Assembly: GCA_017409575.1 (NCBI GenBank)
Contig: JAFQSM010000086.1
Span: 1-61,353, forward strand
Direction: 5' to 3'
DNA: 61,353 bases
Origin: Clostridia bacterium
GTDB lineage: Bacteria > Bacillota > Clostridia > Monoglobales > Monoglobaceae
Positions 17,102 to 25,352 of the stretch are shown here, piece by piece. Every line of letters starts with the position of its first letter. Within the stretch, counting starts at the first letter, position 1. The position numbers and the translations under genes are program-made. The notes under the pieces were generated by a model. That model did not search any database. It saw only the letters and a list, made by a program, of their open reading frames with translations, and was not told the origin of the DNA.

Positions 17102-17135
17102 ATTGTGCCGGTACTACAGAAAAGGAGAATATAAG

Positions 17136-18254
17136 ATGAGTTCGGGGCTTTACATTCACATTCCATTTTGCAAAAGTAAGTGTCTTTATTGCGACTTTAA
17201 CTCTTTTGCAGGCAAGGATGAATGTATGGCTCCGTATTTTTGTGCCCTTGACCGCGAGGTTGAGGCGTGGTCAAAAAGGCTTTCGGGCAAGACTTTTGAT
17301 ACCATTTATTTTGGTGGTGGTACACCGTCTTATGCCGGAGCAGATTTTTTGTGTGGGGTAATTGCATTGCTCAAAAACAATTTTGACATTGACCCGAATG
17401 CAGAAATTACTGTTGAGTGCAACCCCGGAACAATTGGATTTGACGGCTTTCAAGACTTGCGGCAGGGTGGAGTAAACCGTTTGAGCATCGGACTTCAGTC
17501 GACTGATGACAAAATGCTGAGGAGCCTTGGTAGAATACATACGGCAGACGATTTTGAGACTTGCTTTGATGCCGCAAGGTGTGCAGGGTTTGACAATATT
17601 TCGCTTGACCTTATGTACGGGCTGCCTGATATGACAATGGAGGATTGGGGAAGAACTCTTGAAAAAGCACTTAGCTTTGATGCCGAGCATATCTCGGTTT
17701 ATGCACTTAAAGTAGAGGATGGAACGCCTTTTTCGAAAATGGAGTTAGCTTTGCCTAACGACGATTTGACGGCGGATATGTACGAGAGGGCGGTTGAGGT
17801 TTTCAGGCGCGCAGGGTATAAGAGATACGAGATTTCGAACTTTGCAAAAAAGGGGAGTGAGTCGCGGCACAATCAGAAGTACTGGCGGCTTGATGACTAT
17901 CTGGGGATTGGAGCAGGTGCATATTCGTGCATTGACGGAGTCAGGTTTTCGAACGAGACTGATATTTTGACATATATCGAAAAGACAAAACAAAAGGGCT
18001 TTGCGGTGTGCGGAGAAGAGGTTGTATCTTTGGATGAGCAGATGAGCGAGTTTGTGTTTTTGGGACTTCGGTGCGAAGACGGAATTTCACTTTCGGAATT
18101 TGAAAAAAGATTTGGTCGGACAATAATGGATGTTTTTGGAGCCCCGATAAAAAAATATACAGATTATGGCTTTTTGGTTTTGGAGGGCGACAACTTGCGG
18201 TTTTTGGACAAGAGCTTTTTTGTCAGCAACCGGATACTTGCCGATTTTGTGTGA
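17136..18254 (+). CDS. hemW: radical SAM heme chaperone HemW
   Basis: A 372-residue radical-SAM protein related to coproporphyrinogen dehydrogenase but now considered a heme chaperone. It has YIHIPFCKSKCLYCDFNS with the Cx3Cx2C cluster ligands at residues about 12-19, YFGGGTPS near 56, VECNPGTIG near 91, NRLSIGLQS, and SLDLMYGLPDMT near 160. A C-terminal HemN_C-type domain follows. The long frame opens at 17007 inside lepA, but AAAGGAG at 17121 points to ATG 17136, which also gives the family N-terminus. Confidence 0.92.
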   Translation: MSSGLYIHIPFCKSKCLYCDFNSFAGKDECMAPYFCALDREVEAWSKRLSGKTFDTIYFGGGTPSYAGADFLCGVIALLKNNFDIDPNAEITVECNPGTIGFDGFQDLRQGGVNRLSIGLQSTDDKMLRSLGRIHTADDFETCFDAARCAGFDNISLDLMYGLPDMTMEDWGRTLEKALSFDAEHISVYALKVEDGTPFSKMELALPNDDLTADMYERAVEVFRRAGYKRYEISNFAKKGSESRHNQKYWRLDDYLGIGAGAYSCIDGVRFSNETDILTYIEKTKQKGFAVCGEEVVSLDEQMSEFVFLGLRCEDGISLSEFEKRFGRTIMDVFGAPIKKYTDYGFLVLEGDNLRFLDKSFFVSNRILADFV

Positions 18255-18270
18255 TAATTTGAAAAATGCC

Positions 18271-18299
18271 TTGCAAATGCAAGGCGTTTGTGCTATACT
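18271..18299 (+). promoter_or_regulatory. promoter of tRNA-Arg
   Basis: TTGCAA (18271-18276), 17-bp spacer, TATACT (18294-18299), 23 bases upstream of the tRNA. Confidence 0.65.
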
Positions 18300-18321
18300 G
18301 AGTTTTGGAAAATTTGAAAAT

Positions 18322-18396
18322 GCCCCCGTAGTAAAGAGGATATTACAAGCCCCTCCTAAGGGTTAGTCATCGGTTCGATTCCGGTCGGGGGTGCCA
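18322..18396 (+). tRNA. tRNA-Arg (anticodon CCT)
   Basis: The cloverleaf can be drawn by hand. The acceptor GCCCCCG/CGGGGGT has a G-T first pair. The D stem is GTAA/TTAC, the anticodon stem AGCCC/GGGTT with loop CTCCTAA (CCT reads AGG), and the T arm ATCGG-TTCGATT-CCGGT. Discriminator G and encoded CCA finish it. It has its own promoter and terminator. Confidence 0.95.
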
Positions 18397-18400
18397 AAAA

Positions 18401-18429
18401 AGCACTTGCGTTTTGCAAGTGCTTTTTTT
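18401..18429 (+). terminator. terminator of tRNA-Arg
   Basis: AGCACTTGC / GTTTT / GCAAGTGCT followed by a T-run. Confidence 0.88.
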
Positions 18430-18459
18430 GATGAAATCTACCTGCGGCAAAACAATATT

Positions 18460-18708
18460 TTACTGTGTATCGTCAAACAGCTTTTCCATCGGGACGTCAA
18501 GGATTTTTGAAATAACAAAAAGCTCTTTGTCGGTTGCGCTTCGCACCTGTCCCTCGAGCTTTGAATAGCTTGTCGGGTTCATATCGCAACCCATAATCTG
18601 AATTTGGGCAATAAAATCTTTTTGTTTGATTCCTTTTTCTTTTCTGATGCGTTCAATATTTTTTCCTACCAGGTTTTTATCACCGTATTCCTGCTTTCTT
18701 ATCTTCAT
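18460..18708 (-). CDS. XRE-family helix-turn-helix protein
   Basis: An 82-residue protein with one HTH domain in residues about 14-75: GKNIERIRKEKGIKQKDFIAQ, then NPTSYSKLEGQVRSATDKELFVISKIL. A short basic N-terminal arm precedes it. It is a probable DNA-binding regulator with unknown targets. ATG 18708 has no recognisable ribosome site; the sequence just upstream is the end of an SLH gene remnant on the other strand. A rearrangement may therefore have removed the natural leader, and expression is uncertain. Confidence 0.7.
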   Translation of the reverse strand: MKIRKQEYGDKNLVGKNIERIRKEKGIKQKDFIAQIQIMGCDMNPTSYSKLEGQVRSATDKELFVISKILDVPMEKLFDDTQ

Positions 18709-18711
18709 ACT

Positions 18712-18888
18712 GTTGCTTACACAGACAGCGACGAGATTTCGGAATATGCAAAGGATGCAGTAAAGACGGCAAACAAGCTTGGTATTCTTGTTGGTAATGC
18801 AGACGGAAGTTTTGCACCCAAGAAAGATGCTACCAGAGCAGAGGCTGCGGCACTCTTCGTAAGACTTCTTGGGGTATTGGCGAAATAG
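18712..18888 (+). pseudogene. 3' remnant of an SLH-domain protein gene
   Basis: Translation from about 18715 gives one complete SLH domain and a stop: YTDSDEISEYAKDAVKTANK, then LGILVGNADGSFAPKKDATR and AEAAALFVRLLGVLAK. Upstream of it the frame runs antisense through the XRE gene and shows no SLH similarity. The 5' part of the gene, with signal peptide and further domains, is gone. The junction falls at the XRE start codon. A terminator hairpin follows at 18907-18936, as expected for the original gene's 3' end. Confidence 0.75.
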
Positions 18889-18906
18889 TAATATATTTCA
18901 AAGTAT

Positions 18907-18936
18907 AAAAAGGGAATCCTTTTGGATTCCCTTTTT
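18907..18936 (+). terminator. terminator left from the SLH gene remnant
   Basis: AAAAAGGGAATCC / TTTT / GGATTCCCTTTTT: a 13-bp perfect stem, usable in both directions. Confidence 0.8.
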
Positions 18937-18993
18937 GTATGCAAAGAGTATGGGCTTGATGCCCTTTGCTGACCCAAGCAGTGTTTGGGAAAC

Positions 18994-19029
18994 AAAAAAA
19001 CACCTGTTTGAATCAAACAGGTGTTTTTT
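18994..19029 (-). terminator. terminator of pckG
   Basis: CACCTGTTTG / AAT / CAAACAGGTG with flanking A7 and T6 runs. It lies 10 bases past the pckG stop on the minus strand. Confidence 0.88.
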
Positions 19030-19039
19030 GATATCTTTA

Positions 19040-20812
19040 TTATTTGTTGAGGTTTGCTTCGAGTGTGTCCATGCTGTCCTTGATTTCTTTGGGGAGCTTG
19101 TCGCCGAACTGTGCAAAGAATTCTCTCTGGTTTGCGAGGTCTTCTTTCCATGCCTGCTTGTCGATTGAAAGCAGCTCGGTGATTGCTTCGTCTGAAAGGT
19201 CAAGGCCTTCAAGCTGGAGGTCTTCCTTGTTGGGAACAAAGCCGATTTCGGTTTCAACTGCGTCAACTTTGCCGTCGCAACGGTCCAGAATCCAGTTGAG
19301 GACACGCATATTGTCGCCAAATCCGGGCCACATAAAGTTGCCTTCGTCATCGAGACGGAACCAGTTTACATTGAAAATTTTAGGCGGATTTGCAATCTTT
19401 TTGCCCATATCATACCAATGCTGGAAGTAGTCAGCCATGTTGTAGCCAACGAACGGTCTCATAGCCATCGGGTCGCGTCTTACAACGCCTACTGCACCTG
19501 CAGCTGCAGCTGTTGTCTCGGATGCCATTGTTGCACCAACAAATACACCGTGATCCCAGTCGCGTGCCTGATATACCAACGGAGCGGTTTTTGCACGTCT
19601 GCCGCCGAATACGATTGCCGAAATCGGAACACCCTGCGGATTTTCGAACTCAGGTGAGATGCAGGGGCAGTTGATTGCCGGAGCAGTAAATCTTGAGTTG
19701 GGATGAGCAAGCTTGTTACCGTCAGCGGTGTATTCTTTGCCGTTGACATGAGCGCCCTTCCACTCGGTTGCTTTTTCGGGAGGATTCTTGTCGAGACCTT
19801 CCCACCAAACAGTCATATCTTCTTCGTTGATTGCAACATTTGTGAAGATGGTGTTCTTCTTTGTTGCTTCAAGAGCATTGAAGTTTGATTTTTCGGAAGT
19901 ACCGGGAGCAACGCCGAAGAAACCTGCTTCGGGGTTGATTGCATAAAGTCTGCCGTCTTCGCCAACGCGGAGCCAAGCAATATCGTCGCCTACGGTCCAA
20001 ACTTTGTAGCCCTGCTCCTTGAGGAACTTGGGAGGAATAAGCATTGCGAGGTTGGTCTTTCCGCAAGCTGAGGGGAAAGCTGCACAGATGTACTTAACTT
20101 CGCCCTTGGGATTTTCAAGACCAAGGATAAGCATATGCTCTGCCATCCAGCCTTCTTTCATACCCTGGTATGATGCGATACGGAGTGCGAAGCACTTCTT
20201 GCCGAGGAGAACGTTTCCGCCGTAAGCTGAGTTAACAGACATAATGGTGTTGTCCTGCGGGAAGTGAACGATGTATCTTTCGTCAGGGTTTACATCTCTT
20301 TTTGCATGGAGACATTTTACAAAGTCGCCGTCTTCGCCAAGAGCTTCGAGAACTGAATTTCCGACTCTGGTCATAATATCCATGTTGAGAACAACATAGA
20401 TGCTGTCTGTAAGCTCGATGCCGATTTTTGAGAAGGGCGAGCCAACAGGACCCATTGAGTAGGGAATCACATACATTGTGCGACCAACCATTGAGCCGTC
20501 ATAAAGCTTGTTGAGTTTTGCGTACATTTCAGCGGGAGCCATCCAGTTGTTGATGGGGCCTGCCTCTTCTTCGGTTTCGGTACAGATGAATGTGCGGTCC
20601 TCTACACGAGCTACGTCGTTTTCGGCTGTTCTGTGGTAGTAGCAGCCGGGGAGTTTTTCCTGGTTGAGTTTAATCATCTCGCCTGTCGAAACAGCTTCTT
20701 CGCGAAGAGCCTCGAGCTGAGCCTCGGAGCCGTCAATCCAGACAACTTTGTCGGGCTTGCACAAAGCTTTCATTTCTTCGAGCCAGGTGAGAACTTTTTT
20801 GTTGTTTGTCAT
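19040..20812 (-). CDS. pckG: phosphoenolpyruvate carboxykinase (GTP)
   Basis: Interconverts oxaloacetate + GTP and PEP + CO2 + GDP. In fermenting anaerobes it often runs toward oxaloacetate. The 590 residues match the GTP-dependent family rather than the ATP-type of about 530. Visible are the PEPCK signature FPSACGKTNLAML (P-loop, near residue 256), WTVGDDIAWL, the GTP-site GVAPGTSEKSN and the substrate loop region RRAKTAPLVYQARDW near 405. AAGGAGGT lies 8 bases before ATG 20812. It is a single-gene unit with its own promoter and terminator. Confidence 0.96.
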   Translation of the reverse strand: MTNNKKVLTWLEEMKALCKPDKVVWIDGSEAQLEALREEAVSTGEMIKLNQEKLPGCYYHRTAENDVARVEDRTFICTETEEEAGPINNWMAPAEMYAKLNKLYDGSMVGRTMYVIPYSMGPVGSPFSKIGIELTDSIYVVLNMDIMTRVGNSVLEALGEDGDFVKCLHAKRDVNPDERYIVHFPQDNTIMSVNSAYGGNVLLGKKCFALRIASYQGMKEGWMAEHMLILGLENPKGEVKYICAAFPSACGKTNLAMLIPPKFLKEQGYKVWTVGDDIAWLRVGEDGRLYAINPEAGFFGVAPGTSEKSNFNALEATKKNTIFTNVAINEEDMTVWWEGLDKNPPEKATEWKGAHVNGKEYTADGNKLAHPNSRFTAPAINCPCISPEFENPQGVPISAIVFGGRRAKTAPLVYQARDWDHGVFVGATMASETTAAAAGAVGVVRRDPMAMRPFVGYNMADYFQHWYDMGKKIANPPKIFNVNWFRLDDEGNFMWPGFGDNMRVLNWILDRCDGKVDAVETEIGFVPNKEDLQLEGLDLSDEAITELLSIDKQAWKEDLANQREFFAQFGDKLPKEIKDSMDTLEANLNK

Positions 20813-20902
20813 AATCTTTGACCTCCTTATATATTATCTAATTATTTATCAAACCGATAAGGAAGACTTGAAAAAATTTTTTCAACTTCTCCCTTGCATA
20901 AC

Positions 20903-20931
20903 ATATTATCACAATCTTTGCAAGTTTTCAA
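20903..20931 (-). promoter_or_regulatory. promoter of pckG
   Basis: On the minus strand: TTGAAA (20931-20926), 17-bp spacer, TAATAT (20908-20903). Confidence 0.55.
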
Positions 20932-20982
20932 TATTTTTTTGACAAAAATTTAACCAATTTAAAGAATGATCCGAAACCATCT

Positions 20983-21780
20983 TTAGTTCTTATTTCCCAA
21001 AAACAGAGTTCCGATATGCTTTCCGTCAAAGATATCATAGATATTTTCGGGTGATGCGCCATTGGTGATAATCATATCAATCCCCAGGGGCGTTACGATT
21101 TGAGCGGCTTTCAGTTTGGTTATCATTCCGCCTGTACCGCGTCTTGTGCCTGCGCCGCTTGCCGCAGATAAAATATCGTCGTTTATGTCATTTACCACAG
21201 GGATAAGCTTGGCGTTTGGATTTTCGAGTGGATTTGAGTCAAAAAGACCATCGATATCAGAGAGGATAACAAGCAAATCTGCGCCCACCAATGCCGAAAT
21301 ATATGCAGAAAGGGTGTCGTTGTCGCCGAATTCCAGCTCGTATGTGGAAATAACGTCGTTTTCGTTGACGATGGGGATTACGCCGTATTCGAACATGGTT
21401 TCGAAGGCGTTTGTTGTGTTCTGACGGCGTTCTGCGTCGTCAAGGATAAACTTGGTCAAAAGGACCTGAGCGGTGTTGTGACCGTACTCGGAAAAAAATC
21501 TGTCATAGATTGAAACCAGTGATGCCTGACCGATTGCGGCAAGAGCCTGCTTTTTTCGGGTTTCCGCAGGTTTTTCGGAGAGACCCAGCTTGCCGACACC
21601 TGCTCCCACAGCGCCGCTTGTGACAAGAACAACCTCAATTCCGCGGTTGCGAAGGTCCGAGATTACGCGGACAAGACTTTCGATTTTTTTGATATTTATT
21701 TTTCCTGTTTCGTAGGTAAGAGACGAGGTCCCCACCTTGATAACCACTCGTTTTGCGGTTTTGAATTTTGTGTATTCCAT
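20983..21780 (-). CDS. proB: glutamate 5-kinase, short form without PUA domain
   Basis: First step of proline synthesis: phosphorylates glutamate. The 265 residues comprise only the amino-acid-kinase domain: KRVVIKVGTSSLTY at the N-terminus, VLVTSGAVGAGVGKLGLSEKP near 60, NENDVISTYELEFGDNDTLSA near 145, ILSDIDGLFDSNP near 180 and GTRRGTGGMITKLKAAQ near 220. The C-terminal PUA domain of enteric ProB is absent, as in many Gram-positive enzymes. ATG 21780 is chosen; the frame extends upstream to 21876 but that part crosses the promoter. The partner proA lies 35 kb away. Confidence 0.93.
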   Translation of the reverse strand: MEYTKFKTAKRVVIKVGTSSLTYETGKINIKKIESLVRVISDLRNRGIEVVLVTSGAVGAGVGKLGLSEKPAETRKKQALAAIGQASLVSIYDRFFSEYGHNTAQVLLTKFILDDAERRQNTTNAFETMFEYGVIPIVNENDVISTYELEFGDNDTLSAYISALVGADLLVILSDIDGLFDSNPLENPNAKLIPVVNDINDDILSAASGAGTRRGTGGMITKLKAAQIVTPLGIDMIITNGASPENIYDIFDGKHIGTLFLGNKN

Positions 21781-21816
21781 AGGACAATACCTGCCTTGCT
21801 TGGATTTGTTAAATAA

Positions 21817-21845
21817 AGTATAGCTTTTGCGCTGAAAAATGTCAA
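21817..21845 (-). promoter_or_regulatory. promoter of proB
   Basis: On the minus strand: TTGACA (21845-21840), 17-bp spacer, TATACT (21822-21817). It is back-to-back with the promoter of the YerB-like gene. Confidence 0.75.
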
Positions 21846-21862
21846 GCATTGCTAACAAAATG

Positions 21863-21891
21863 TTGAAAAATTGCACGATTTGTAGTATAAT
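21863..21891 (+). promoter_or_regulatory. promoter of the yerB-like/dusB operon
   Basis: TTGAAA (21863-21868), 17-bp spacer, TATAAT (21886-21891). Confidence 0.7.
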
Positions 21892-21924
21892 AAGTTATAC
21901 AGCTAACAGAAAAGGGGAGACACT

Positions 21925-22953
21925 ATGAAAGCGATATTTAAAGTGGTGGCAATGATTATGTCCTTGACTCTTCTTGCCGGTTGCGGCAAAGAGGAGCCGT
22001 CGGTGCCGGCATCAATCGAGCCTTTGGCGCAGGAAGAAAAGGTTGATAAAGCGGCACAGGAAATTGAGGAATTCTTTGAAAAGCATGTTGATACAAATGA
22101 ACGACCCATTGCGGTAATGGTGGATAATGATGACAAAAATGCGCGTCCTCACGCGGGACTTGATGAGGCATATCTTATTTATGAAATGGTGGTTGAGGGC
22201 GGCGCGACAAGGTTTATGCCGGTATTTCTTGGTGTTGACACCGAGAAAATAGGGCCTGTCCGCTCGTCAAGACATTATTTTTTGGATTATGTAATGGAAA
22301 ATGATGCAATATACACACATTTTGGCTGGAGCCCCAAAGCAATCACCGATATTTCGGCTTTTGGGATTAACAAAATAAACGGAGTCCTTGGCGCAGACGG
22401 AGGGATTTTCTGGCGCGAACAAAAGTTTAAGGGTGACTGGCACAGCGCCTATACAAGTCTTGAAAAAGTTCGTGAACTTGCAAAGCAAAAGGGGTATAAA
22501 ACAGAAACTACCGCCAAAAACGGACTTAAATTTGCAAAAGAGTATTTTGAGCTTGAAAATGCAAAGCCGGCAAAGTCGGTGAGCCTTGAATATTCGGGAC
22601 TGTATACCACAGGATATACTTACAATGCTGAAACAAAGCTTTATGAAAAAACAATAAACGGCGCACCGCATACACTTCAGAACGGTAATACTGTGACGGC
22701 AAAGAACATAATTATTCACTATGTTTATGACACAGCATTAGGCGATGGCACGGCACGCCGGAATATCAATACAACCGGCAGCGGCAAGGGTGTTTATATT
22801 ACCGAGGGCGGTGCGGTCGAAATTTCGTGGTCAAAACCCTCGCGAAGCGGAAATACTACTTATAAAACGGGCGATGGTGCCGAACTTTTGCTTAATCCCG
22901 GAAAGACCATAATAAATTTAATCAGTCCTTCGGCAACGATAGTGATTGAATAA
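21925..22953 (+). CDS. DUF3048 (YerB-like) lipoprotein
   Basis: A 342-residue predicted lipoprotein. The signal peptide ends in the lipobox LLAGC, with Cys about residue 20. The acidic linker of about 40 residues is followed by the YerB/DUF3048 domain: RPIAVMVDNDDKNARPHAGL near 68, YEMVVEGGATRFMPVF near 98, GPVRSSRHYFLDYV near 120, and a C-terminal beta domain ending TIINLISPSATIVIE. Bacillus YerB has been linked to the PcrA helicase, but no mechanism is known and the location here is outside the membrane. It is followed 18 bases later by dusB. Confidence 0.88.
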   Translation: MKAIFKVVAMIMSLTLLAGCGKEEPSVPASIEPLAQEEKVDKAAQEIEEFFEKHVDTNERPIAVMVDNDDKNARPHAGLDEAYLIYEMVVEGGATRFMPVFLGVDTEKIGPVRSSRHYFLDYVMENDAIYTHFGWSPKAITDISAFGINKINGVLGADGGIFWREQKFKGDWHSAYTSLEKVRELAKQKGYKTETTAKNGLKFAKEYFELENAKPAKSVSLEYSGLYTTGYTYNAETKLYEKTINGAPHTLQNGNTVTAKNIIIHYVYDTALGDGTARRNINTTGSGKGVYITEGGAVEISWSKPSRSGNTTYKTGDGAELLLNPGKTIINLISPSATIVIE

Positions 22954-22971
22954 AGACAAAGGAAATTTTGT

Positions 22972-23934
22972 ATGAGGATAAAGGATATCGAGCTTAAAAA
23001 CAATGTGATACTTGCTCCGATGGCAGGGGTGACGGACAAGGCGTTTCGCCTTATTTGCAAGCCGTTTGGTCCGGCACTTATGTATACCGAGATGGTTTCG
23101 GGCAAGGGCCTTTTTTACAAAAACAAAAAGACTGCGGATTTGCTTGATACGGACAGTATGGAAAAACCTGTTGCGACCCAGCTTTTTGGACACGAGCCTG
23201 ATGTGCTGGCGGAAATTGCAGGAAGAGCGCTTGAGTACGGAGCGGAGATAATTGATATCAATATGGGATGCCCTGCCCCCAAAATTGTGGGGAACGGCGA
23301 CGGCTCGGCGATTATGAAAACGCCAAAGCTTGCAGGGGAGATAGTTGAGGCAGTTGTCCGTGCGGTTGATGCTCCTGTAACCGTAAAAATCCGCAAAGGG
23401 TGGAATGACGAAAGCGTAAATGCGGTAGAGGTCGCAAAAATTGCTGAAGCGAGCGGTGCTGCGGCGATTACTGTTCATGGAAGAACAAGGGAACAGTTTT
23501 ACAGCGGAAGGGCGGACCTTGATATCATAAGAGAGGTTAAGAATGCTGTAAAAATCCCGGTTGTCGGAAACGGTGATATAACAGGCGAAGAAAGTGCAAA
23601 GCATATGCTTGATTATACGGGCTGCGACGGTATAATGATTGGCAGAGGAGCAGAAGGAAACCCGTGGATTTTTGAAAGGGTTATACATTACCTTGAGACA
23701 GGCGAAAAGCTGCCGCTGCCGACAAATCAGATGCGCGCAGAGAAGATGGAGGAGCATCTTGCCCTTTTGGTTGAGTTTAAAGGCGAATACAGAGGCGTTC
23801 AGGAGGCGCGCAAGCATATGGCGTGGTATATCAAAGGGATGCCGGGCGGCGCAAGGCTGAGAGAGGCGATAAATAAGGCGGAGACGCTTGAAGAAATGCT
23901 GAAAACAGTTGAACATATAAAGAATATGGAGTAG
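22972..23934 (+). CDS. dusB: tRNA-dihydrouridine synthase B
   Basis: FMN-dependent enzyme reducing uridines in the tRNA D-loop. The 320 residues show a TIM barrel with LAPMAGVTDKAFRLI near residue 16, the family signature INMGCPAPKIVGNGDGSAIM with catalytic Cys near 100, VTVKIRKGWND near 138 and ITVHGRTREQFYSG near 165. VVGNGDITGEESAK and DGIMIGRGAEGNPWIF follow. It probably forms an operon with the DUF3048 lipoprotein. The start is ATG 22972 with AAAGGAA 8 bases before it. Confidence 0.94.
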   Translation: MRIKDIELKNNVILAPMAGVTDKAFRLICKPFGPALMYTEMVSGKGLFYKNKKTADLLDTDSMEKPVATQLFGHEPDVLAEIAGRALEYGAEIIDINMGCPAPKIVGNGDGSAIMKTPKLAGEIVEAVVRAVDAPVTVKIRKGWNDESVNAVEVAKIAEASGAAAITVHGRTREQFYSGRADLDIIREVKNAVKIPVVGNGDITGEESAKHMLDYTGCDGIMIGRGAEGNPWIFERVIHYLETGEKLPLPTNQMRAEKMEEHLALLVEFKGEYRGVQEARKHMAWYIKGMPGGARLREAINKAETLEEMLKTVEHIKNME

Positions 23935-24003
23935 AGCTTTGTCAAAACCCTGCAGTGCGGCGGAAAAATTTGTTTTTTATTCGACAAAAAGGGCAAAATT
24001 TCC

Positions 24004-24032
24004 TTGACTTTGGAGGAATTTTGTAGTATTAT
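24004..24032 (+). promoter_or_regulatory. promoter of hom-lysC
   Basis: TTGACT (24004-24009), 17-bp spacer, TATTAT (24027-24032). A leader of about 80 bases to hom shows no riboswitch I recognise. Confidence 0.6.
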
Positions 24033-24113
24033 TTTAATAACTTTATAATGGGGTGGAATTTTCAATATTTTTCACCTGCAAAAATTGGGTATTGCCAGAA
24101 AGGGTTGATATAA

Positions 24114-25313
24114 ATGAAAATTGCTATTATGGGATTTGGAGTTGTGGGCTCGGGCGTTGGCGAGGTTGTAACAAAAAATCAGGAAATGCTTGTCAAAAAA
24201 TGCGGCGAGCCGATTGAAATTGCGCACATTCTCGACCTTCGCGATTTTCCCGACAGTGAGCTTAAATGTTTCACCAAGGATTTTAACGACATTTTAAACG
24301 ATGACGAGGTTGGTGTTGTAGTCGAGACAATGGGCGGTATAAACCCTGCTTATGACTTCACCAAAAAGCTTTTGCTTGCAGGCAAGCAGGTGATTACCTC
24401 GAACAAAGAGCTGGTTGCAACCCATGGTACCGAGCTTTTGCAGATTGCAAGAGAAAGAAATTTAAACTATCTGTTTGAAGCAAGCGTGGGTGGCGGAATA
24501 CCGATTATAAGACCGATGTATTCGTGTCTGACTGCAGGGGAGGCGACAGATGTTTTTGGTATCCTGAACGGTACTACAAACTATATACTGACACAGATGT
24601 TCCAGTGCGGCGAAAGCTTTGAAAGCGCACTTAAGGCGGCACAACAAAAGGGTTATGCCGAAGCTGATCCCACAGCCGACGTTGAAGGATTTGATACCTG
24701 CCGCAAAATTGCAATTCTTGCAGCACTTGCGTTTGGCAAGGCGATTGATTATAAAAAGGTTTCGACCGAGGGTATCACCAAAATTTCTGCCGAGGATGTG
24801 GCTTATGCTGACAAGCTTGGATACTCGATTAAGCTTATCGGACACTGCAAAAAGCTTGAAGACGGTGTTTATGCAGGGGTGTTCCCGGCGTTTGTTCCAA
24901 AGGGTAATCCTCTTGCCGGAATAAACGATGTGTTCAATGGCATAATCGTCAAGGGAGATGATTTGGGCGATGTAATGTTTTATGGCCGTGGTGCAGGAAA
25001 ACTTCCGACAGCCAATGCGGTGGTTGCTGATGTTGTTGATGCAATCAAACACCAAAATGTAAACATTGTCATAAAATGGGATGAGCACAAAGATGAGAAT
25101 CAGTCACAGGGTGATTCTTTGGCATATGCATATTATGTAAGATTTTCGGGGGTTGCACCTGCGAATGTTCCCGGTTGCAGTGTTGTGGCTTTTTCGGAAA
25201 GCAGCGAGAATGAGTTTGCTGTTTTGACCGAGCCGAAAAACAAAAAACAGATTGACGGGTTTGTAAATTCGCTTGAAGGCTGCAAGCCGATATCGATTAT
25301 GCGAATCATTTAA
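24114..25313 (+). CDS. hom: homoserine dehydrogenase
   Basis: NAD(P)H-dependent reduction of aspartate semialdehyde to homoserine, toward threonine and methionine. The 399 residues have an N-terminal Rossmann fold (IMGFGVVGSGVGEVV), then VITSNKELVATHG near 95. The catalytic signature FEASVGGGIPIIRPM, GTTNYILTQMF and KGYAEADPTADVEGFDTCRKIAILA lies at about 120-205. The C-terminal 75 residues look like an ACT-type domain, consistent with threonine feedback. It stands 39 bases upstream of aspartate kinase, an aspartate-family operon. Confidence 0.95.
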   Translation: MKIAIMGFGVVGSGVGEVVTKNQEMLVKKCGEPIEIAHILDLRDFPDSELKCFTKDFNDILNDDEVGVVVETMGGINPAYDFTKKLLLAGKQVITSNKELVATHGTELLQIARERNLNYLFEASVGGGIPIIRPMYSCLTAGEATDVFGILNGTTNYILTQMFQCGESFESALKAAQQKGYAEADPTADVEGFDTCRKIAILAALAFGKAIDYKKVSTEGITKISAEDVAYADKLGYSIKLIGHCKKLEDGVYAGVFPAFVPKGNPLAGINDVFNGIIVKGDDLGDVMFYGRGAGKLPTANAVVADVVDAIKHQNVNIVIKWDEHKDENQSQGDSLAYAYYVRFSGVAPANVPGCSVVAFSESSENEFAVLTEPKNKKQIDGFVNSLEGCKPISIMRII

Positions 25314-25352
25314 ATATCAATTTGCCGGTTTAAAGATAAGGAGGTTTTGACT

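Noticed and set aside
17007..17135. 43-residue N-terminal extension of HemW
   Set aside because: It overlaps the lepA end in another frame and is Arg-rich. A strong ribosome site stands before ATG 17136, which gives the family N-terminus.
24033..24113. Riboswitch (lysine, SAM or T-box) in the hom leader
   Set aside because: The leader is only about 80 bases, with no T-box TGGNACCGCG sequence, no lysine-box core and no terminator/antiterminator pair.
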